Positions 59,556-64,000 of a stretch of DNA of 64,000 nucleotides are shown here, in pieces. Position 1 is the first letter of the stretch. Each line of letters opens with the position of its first letter. Under the pieces are notes generated by a model, which worked only from the letters and a program-made list of their open reading frames with translations, was not told where the DNA came from and made no database searches. The position numbers were made by a program, and so were the translations under genes. The stretch is from Branchiostoma belcheri (lineage: Eukaryota > Chordata > Leptocardii > Amphioxiformes > Branchiostomatidae): the NCBI RefSeq assembly GCF_001625305.1, contig NW_017804342.1:1490874-1554873 (forward strand). Reading direction: 5' to 3'.

Positions 59556-60399
59556 TCCCGGCGGATTAATATATTTTCCGGGCGGATCCATCACACCGTC
59601 ATCCCAGGCGCATTACAACCCTCTCGCGAGCCGGGGCAAAAAGGGGATCGATTTTTGACGAGCCTCCAAATAAGAACGGCCCCCTGATGACGTCACGTGA
59701 TGCTTTATCTATTGCCCTCTCGCTGCGGGCCGTTTTGACAAATTTAGGGGACCGTTCGCTAACGCTAGGGGGTGGGTGGGTAGGCAATGGGCTGCCTTGT
59801 GAGACTACTATTGTATTAGAACCGTGCCTATATCGTTCTATGACTGACTGGGATAGGGTTAGGTTCAGGCGCAGTTTGAATTCTGAATAATCTCTACCTA
59901 ATTTAAGTATCTACATTTTTGTAAGAACATAGATTTGCCCCATGCATGGTTCTGGATACAAGTGGACTATCCTGTAAGATTTCAATTCTTTGAACGACGA
60001 GAATTCTTATTATTTCCGTTCCCATGCTGTTAAATATATATCAAATATCCTCCTGCTACGATACTAAAAATGGTGACAATTTTGGCCCATTGGATAAGAT
60101 AATAAAAGACGCTATTCTGATGATAAATCTTGCCTGTTATAATAGCGCGGCTCTTACAAAACCTATTACCTTGCAAAGAGTGCATGCTATCAGAAAATTC
60201 CCACGTCTGTTTGCCATTTCTGTAATATTCATGACCTTAGGAGGCACAGCACTTTAATATCGTAACCGGCTTGTCCAAACAACACTTATTGGCGCATTTT
60301 CCCCTCCATATTACGGCTATCAACACGGCACGAAAAACCATATTTAAGCATGCTTAAATCGTGCTTAAAGGCGGCGTAATTTCCATCTTTACGCACCTT

Positions 60400-61720
60400 T
60401 CCGGCACCTTTCCGTGTACGTAAACATTGTCTTTACGTGCCCTTTCCGTAGTACTTAAAGATACGTATTTGCACTACTTTAGCGGTGCCTTTACGCACCT
60501 TTTATGTCCGTAAAGGCTTTGTAAATTATTCCTTTAAGTATCGTTTACGGACCTTTTTTGGTCGGAAAGCATGCGTTTACTTAAAATTTAAGAGGTCTTT
60601 CAGCTGCCTTTAAGTCCCTCGTAAACATTGTCTTTACGTGCCCTTTCCGTAGTACTGGAAAGATACGTATTTGCACTACTTTAGCGGTGCCTTTACGCAC
60701 CTTTCATGTCCGTAAAGGCTTTGTAAACTATTCCTTTAAGTATTGTTTACGGACCTTTTTTGNNNNNNNNNNNNNNNNNNNNNNNNNNNNNNNNNNNNNN
60801 NNNNNNNNNNNNNNNNNNNNNNNNNNNNNNNNNNNNNNNNNNNNNNNNNNNNNNNNNNNNNNNNNNNNNNNNNNNNNNNNNNNNNNNNNNNNNNNNNNNN
60901 NNNNNNNNNNNNNNNNNNNNNNNNNNNNNNNNNNNNNNNNNNNNNNNNNNNNNNNNNNNNNNNNNNNNNNNNNNNNNNNNNNNNNNNNNNNNNNNNNNNN
61001 NNNNNNNNNNNNNNNNNNNNNNNNNNNNNNNNNNNNNNNNNNNNNNNNNNNNNNNNNNNNNNNNNNNNNNNNNNNNNNNNNNNNNNNNNNNNNNNNNNNN
61101 NNNNNNNNNNNNNNNNNNNNNNNNNNNNNNNNNNNNNNNNNNNNNNNNNNNNNNNNNNNNNNNNNNNNNNNNNNNNNNNNNNNNNNNNNNNNNNNNNNNN
61201 NNNNNNNNNNNNNNNNNNNNNNNNNNNNNNNNNNNNNNNNNNNNNNNNNNNNNNNNNNNNNNNNNNNNNNNNNNNNNNNNNNNNNNNNNNNNNNNNNNNN
61301 NNNNNNNNNNNNNNNNNNNNAAAGCATGCGTTTACTTAAAATTTAAGAGGTCTTTCAGCTGCCTTTAAGTCCCTCGTAAACATTGTCTTTACGTGCCCTT
61401 TCCGTAGTACTGGAAAGATACGTATTTGCACTACTTTAGCGGTGCCTTTACGCACCTTTCATGTCCGTAAAGGCTTTGTAAACTATTCCTTTAAGTATTG
61501 TTTACGGACCTTTTTTGGTCGGAAAGCATGCGTTTACTTAAAATTTAAGAGGTCTTTTAGCTGCCTTTAAGTCCCTCGTAAACATTGTCTTTACGTGCCC
61601 TTTCCGTAGTACTGGAAAGATACGTATTTGCACTTAAGCAGTGCCTTTACGCACCTTTTATGTCCGTAAAGGCTTTGTAAACTATTCCTTTAATCACTGT
61701 TTACGGACAATTTTAAGCTT
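60400..61720. repeat. Satellite with a unit of about 202 bp inside the CACTA-like element
   Basis: taaacattgtctttacgtgc recurs at 60421, 60622, 61377 and 61579, spaced 201-202 bp where no gap intervenes. Units are almost identical by eye (cgtagtactggaaagatacg, atgcgtttacttaaaattta). The array runs into the N stretch from both sides. Confidence 0.93.
60763..61320. other. Assembly gap (558 N)
   Basis: A run of N inside the satellite. Distances across it do not fit a whole number of repeat units, so its length is probably an estimate and the true array could be longer or shorter. Confidence 1.
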
Positions 61721-62565
61721 TAAGTTGCCTTTCCGAACATTTGGATCGGCTGTGCATAACCTTAACTTACGTCGGTATATGTGAATATGATGACAGAAAC
61801 AGATATGATCTGAGAACAATTTATTGAGTAAAACATACAAAATACAATGATTCCTAATAAAATGTTTTAGAAGAAGATGTTAGCTCATACTATATTGTCA
61901 CATTATTACGTATCCCTCCCCAGCTGCAGATTACGTATAATGAAAACAGTTCAAAATAATACATTCCTAAACTAAGCTCACCAATACAAGGAATTGACTA
62001 CTTGTATCTCCAAACATATATTTGATCAGCTCCCTCGTATACGGCGTTTTGTGAAAGATTTCTCCTCCGTCCTCCTGGATGTTGTCAGACAGACCGAGCC
62101 GGGCCGAGAGTCGTGTTGTCGTTGCCGCTGCTTAGAAGCCCCTGGATTCTTTGCGACTGGGCCTCCACCAATTTCAACATATTCTAAAGAAGTCGAAAAA
62201 ATTTTCTTGCCTTTCCTCGCTCCATGAGATTCTCAACTTCAGCCATAATGTCTCAATTAGAAGGAGGGTCGACGTATCTTCGACATAGACGCCATAAAAA
62301 TGAGTTGAGTCCGGTAGATTTGAACCTCGCTGTCTTGTATCCCATTGGGTACCGCCCTATCACATAACACGTTCCTCATTGGGTGTCTGCATATGGATAC
62401 TTTGTAAGTTCACGCGAAGGACATAAAAGTAATGTAAGTTTTGTCATGCTTCACGAATGAAGCAAAATGAAAGTGTGAAGCCGGCTGGGCGATAAACTCG
62501 TTTATCTTTTTGCCGTTTGGAACATGGTTAGACGTTAAAAAACAAGCTACGAAACGGAACATTTG

Positions 62566-62820
62566 CCTTTCAGAGGCCTTTACGAAGTCGTAAAGTCAAC
62601 TGAAATATTTTCCGACCTTTAATACTTCTTTACATATGCGGAAAGTTTGCTTAAATGTCTTTATATATTTACGTCGTATTTAAGCCCACTGAAAGGTGAC
62701 GGAAAGGCGGAATTTACCTTTCAGCAACCTTTACGAAGTCGTAAAGTCAACTTGAATATTTGTCCACCTTTAATACCTCTTTACATATTGCGGAAAGTTT
62801 GCTTAAATATCTGTTTTCGT
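62566..62820. repeat. Right subterminal repeat of the CACTA-like element, period about 151 bp, two copies
   Basis: cctttcag, then cctttacgaagtcgtaaagt and gcggaaagtttgcttaaat occur from 62566 and again from 62717. The unit differs from the left 202-bp satellite but shares its cctttacg words. Confidence 0.85.
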
Positions 62821-62829
62821 GCTGTGCAA

Positions 62830-64000
62830 GTGTCCAAACATTTACTAATCGATTTACCGAGGAAAATGCCGCGACCTTTCCACCGTGTCGTCTCTTTGTT
62901 CACGCTTTATTCTCGTCACGAGGTACTGTGGATTTATGGCTAGCTGAGACGTCATAGTAAGGCCGCAGCAAGTCATATTTTATGGATAGCATCCTCCGCA
63001 GACCCCAAATGCAATGCGATAGGGCGAAAAAGGTGGGCCAAAAAACAAGGTCCCTTTATTTTTAAATTTTGACATCATAAACCTTGTTATACAAAATATA
63101 ATACTTATATTTTTTCCAAAATCAGGCGAAAATTAATGCGCGCGCTGATGTCATTCACAAAAATTACTTTTTATTTTTCATTTATTAGAAATTACTGTAG
63201 CAACTGATATGCGTACAGTAGGGCCATGGTAAGTAAATTTTATGTTTGGCGTGACATATAGACTCCATATTTACTGAAGGAACGGGAAAATCAAGATTGG
63301 CAAATACACACACACACAAGATGCCTAACTTTTCAAAATATAGTGCGCAGTGTACAGGCTTGGGGTTTGATATAATTGCTGGTGTATTCCAGTATCATTT
63401 TAAACTGTTTAACTGTTTTCGTTAGCCATACGCGCAAGCTAAGCAGGCAACAGCCCAAGTTCCATCCAATAAACTAAACTATAGACCATCATATTGTATA
63501 TTAGCGGTTATACGGTATACCTAGAGTTGATTATTTTGTAACAAAACAATGAGATATACAGTAATGACGTCCCTTGGGGACCAATGCCTGTCGACTTTTA
63601 TTTGCCGGATGGCTGAGCTTGATAAAGTGTATGACTGTTGGAGGAAGGGGGAGGGGGGCACGTCTGGAAATTAAGAGCTTTCCATACCTTATGGTCGTAA
63701 CTTTGTATTCCTTGAGTATATCTTGAGAAATCTTTACTTCATAGGCTTAGGTCATAAACTGACGCCGAACAAGTTATAAGATCAGCATTTCCAAAAAATG
63801 TCATCTAAATATTATGAGATTTATATATAGTATAACTTCTTATTCAGAGGGCCTTTACGTGGGCCAAGCAAACAATGACGTCAAACATTACAAACACATT
63901 TTAAGATAAAAAATTCGAACAAAATCTTATGTTTTGTGTATGAGATTTATTATCATATAATTTCGTATCCTGAGGCTCCATTTGAGGCTCTCAACAGCGA
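62830..64000. other. Non-coding interval to the right edge
   Basis: A/T-rich sequence with no gene, RNA gene or repeat boundary that I can support. Confidence 0.4.

Larger units (their letters stand above)
60324..62826. mobile_element. CACTA-like non-autonomous DNA transposon with internal satellite
   Basis: The left end cacggcacgaaaaaccatat and the right end, read inward as cacagcacgaaaacagatat, are imperfect inverted repeats continuing to tttaagca. A 3-bp direct repeat, CAA, flanks them (60321-60323 and 62827-62829). CAC termini, a 3-bp target duplication and dense subterminal repeats (many ctttacg/cgtaaag words) fit the EnSpm/CACTA superfamily. No transposase was recognised in the sequenced part. 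An assembly gap hides about a fifth of it. Confidence 0.65.

Noticed and set aside
60324-62826. RAG/Transib (ProtoRAG)-type transposon, suggested by CAC-starting ends in a probable lancelet
   Set aside because: The flanking duplication is 3 bp rather than 5 bp, the ends do not give the expected heptamer, and no RAG-like coding sequence is visible.
1-64000. CRISPR arrays, operons or prokaryotic features
   Set aside because: The window is intron-bearing animal DNA; the tandem repeats are minisatellites without unique regular spacers.

Overview
This window is eukaryotic, intron-rich nuclear DNA. It carries two genes that are clearly orthologous to vertebrate genes, plus one acidic nuclear-protein-like gene, embedded in short inverted-repeat elements, tRNA-derived SINEs, non-LTR retrotransposon pieces and minisatellites. 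Protein similarity to human FBXO9 and SLC7A14, the density of small DNA-transposon derivatives and the tandem arrays at exon/intron junctions fit a lancelet (Branchiostoma, Cephalochordata) best. That assignment is inference; no species-specific marker was tested.

Layout: 1-1509 is the minus-strand pol of a 5'-truncated non-LTR retrotransposon running off the left edge. 1510-6641 is non-coding with small inverted-repeat elements. 6642-10644 (+) holds the last six exons of a prothymosin/parathymosin-like gene built from repeated phase-0 exon modules; its start was not found. 10645-17225 is 3' UTR and repeats. 17442-23954 (+) is a complete seven-exon FBXO9 gene (436 aa) with a GC-rich 5' end, a YY1-type motif and a short upstream ORF. 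24-31 kb is the tail-to-tail interval between FBXO9 and SLC7A14. 31102-49430 (-) is a complete SLC7A14 gene (12 coding exons, 725 aa). 49.6-60.3 kb is its upstream region: two LINE tails, a GC-rich island, microsatellites and one unidentified exon-like ORF. 60324-62826 is a CACTA-like non-autonomous transposon carrying a 202-bp satellite and an assembly gap. 62.8-64 kb shows nothing recognisable.

The most notable signal is recurrent. Five separate exon/intron junctions in the three genes have been tandemly duplicated into the adjoining intron, usually with the splice donor: exon E of the prothymosin-like gene, the FBXO9 intron 6 donor, and SLC7A14 exons 3, 7 and 11. I recall, without being able to check, that minisatellites spanning exon/intron junctions were reported at the amphioxus Adh locus, so the class may be known; its density here looks unusual.

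The genes do not form a pathway. FBXO9 is an SCF ubiquitin-ligase substrate receptor, SLC7A14 is a CAT-type amino-acid transporter of intracellular membranes, and the prothymosin-like product is an acidic, probably nuclear, disordered protein.
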